Assembly (NCBI GenBank): GCA_002368865.1
Contig: DFDT01000118.1
Span: forward strand, 1 to 12,527
Origin: Lachnospiraceae bacterium UBA3821
Lineage (GTDB): Bacteria > Bacillota > Clostridia > Lachnospirales > Lachnospiraceae
Length of the DNA stretch: 12,527 bases
Direction: 5' to 3'
Shown here: positions 12,487 through 12,527 of the stretch, piece by piece
Layout: each line of letters starts with the position of its first letter
Numbering within the stretch: position 1 is the stretch's first letter
Notes under the pieces: model-generated
Told to the model about the DNA's origin: nothing
The model's database searches: none
Seen by the model: only the letters and a program-made list of their open reading frames with translations
Program-made: the position numbers and the translations under genes

Positions 12487-12527
12487 TAGATTTTGTCTTC
12501 AGGGGCAGCGTAAACTTACTGTAGGAT

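Overview
The window looks like chromosomal DNA from an anaerobic Firmicute of the Clostridia, most likely a Lachnospiraceae-type gut bacterium. Strong GGAGG ribosome-binding sites, TTGnnn/TATAAT promoters, balanced base composition, a fused FeoA-FeoB iron transporter with a small Cys-rich partner, and Lachnospiraceae-style GGDEF, ATC-hydrolase-like and coiled-coil proteins all point that way. This placement is inference from protein flavour, not from a marker gene. All genes lie on the minus strand except one alpha/beta hydrolase (6638-7414). I see no rRNA, tRNA, CRISPR array, transposase or phage gene.

Layout, read in the minus-strand direction of transcription (right to left). (1) 12344-10842: a membrane-bound diguanylate cyclase with its own sigma-A promoter. 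It is cut into two pieces by a single in-frame TAG at 11967-11969. (2) 10829-7524: a ferrous-iron uptake locus. A promoter at 10801-10829 is followed directly by a long perfect palindrome containing a Fur-like box, then the feoAB fusion, a 54-residue FeoB-associated Cys-rich membrane protein, and a YunG-like gene. (3) 7414-6638: a plus-strand alpha/beta hydrolase, convergent with group 2. (4) 6637-6250: a 388-base regulatory region with divergent promoters, inverted repeats and three tandem 11-bp repeats. (5) 6249-2862: a co-directional set of transglutaminase-like protein, cytoplasmic GH5 glycosidase, ATC-hydrolase-like protein and an orphan coiled-coil protein, closed by a strong intrinsic terminator at 2803-2845. 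(6) 2734-1296: a promoter, a 50-residue acidic small protein, and glycerate kinase, which probably starts at TTG. (7) 1286-35: a promoter with an AATATTGT operator-like repeat, a NUDIX hydrolase, and an overlapping DUF3592-like membrane protein. The start codon of a further gene lies at the window edge.

The genes fall into small, functionally separate transcription units, not one large system. The clearest coherent unit is the iron-regulated feo locus. I found no convincing case for a wholly new multi-gene system. The most unusual items are the amber-split diguanylate cyclase, the unannotated small ORF ahead of glycerate kinase, a perfect 19-bp palindrome inside the transglutaminase start region that shares its half-site with the NUDIX promoter, and the odd transglutaminase/GH5/ATC-hydrolase/coiled-coil cluster.
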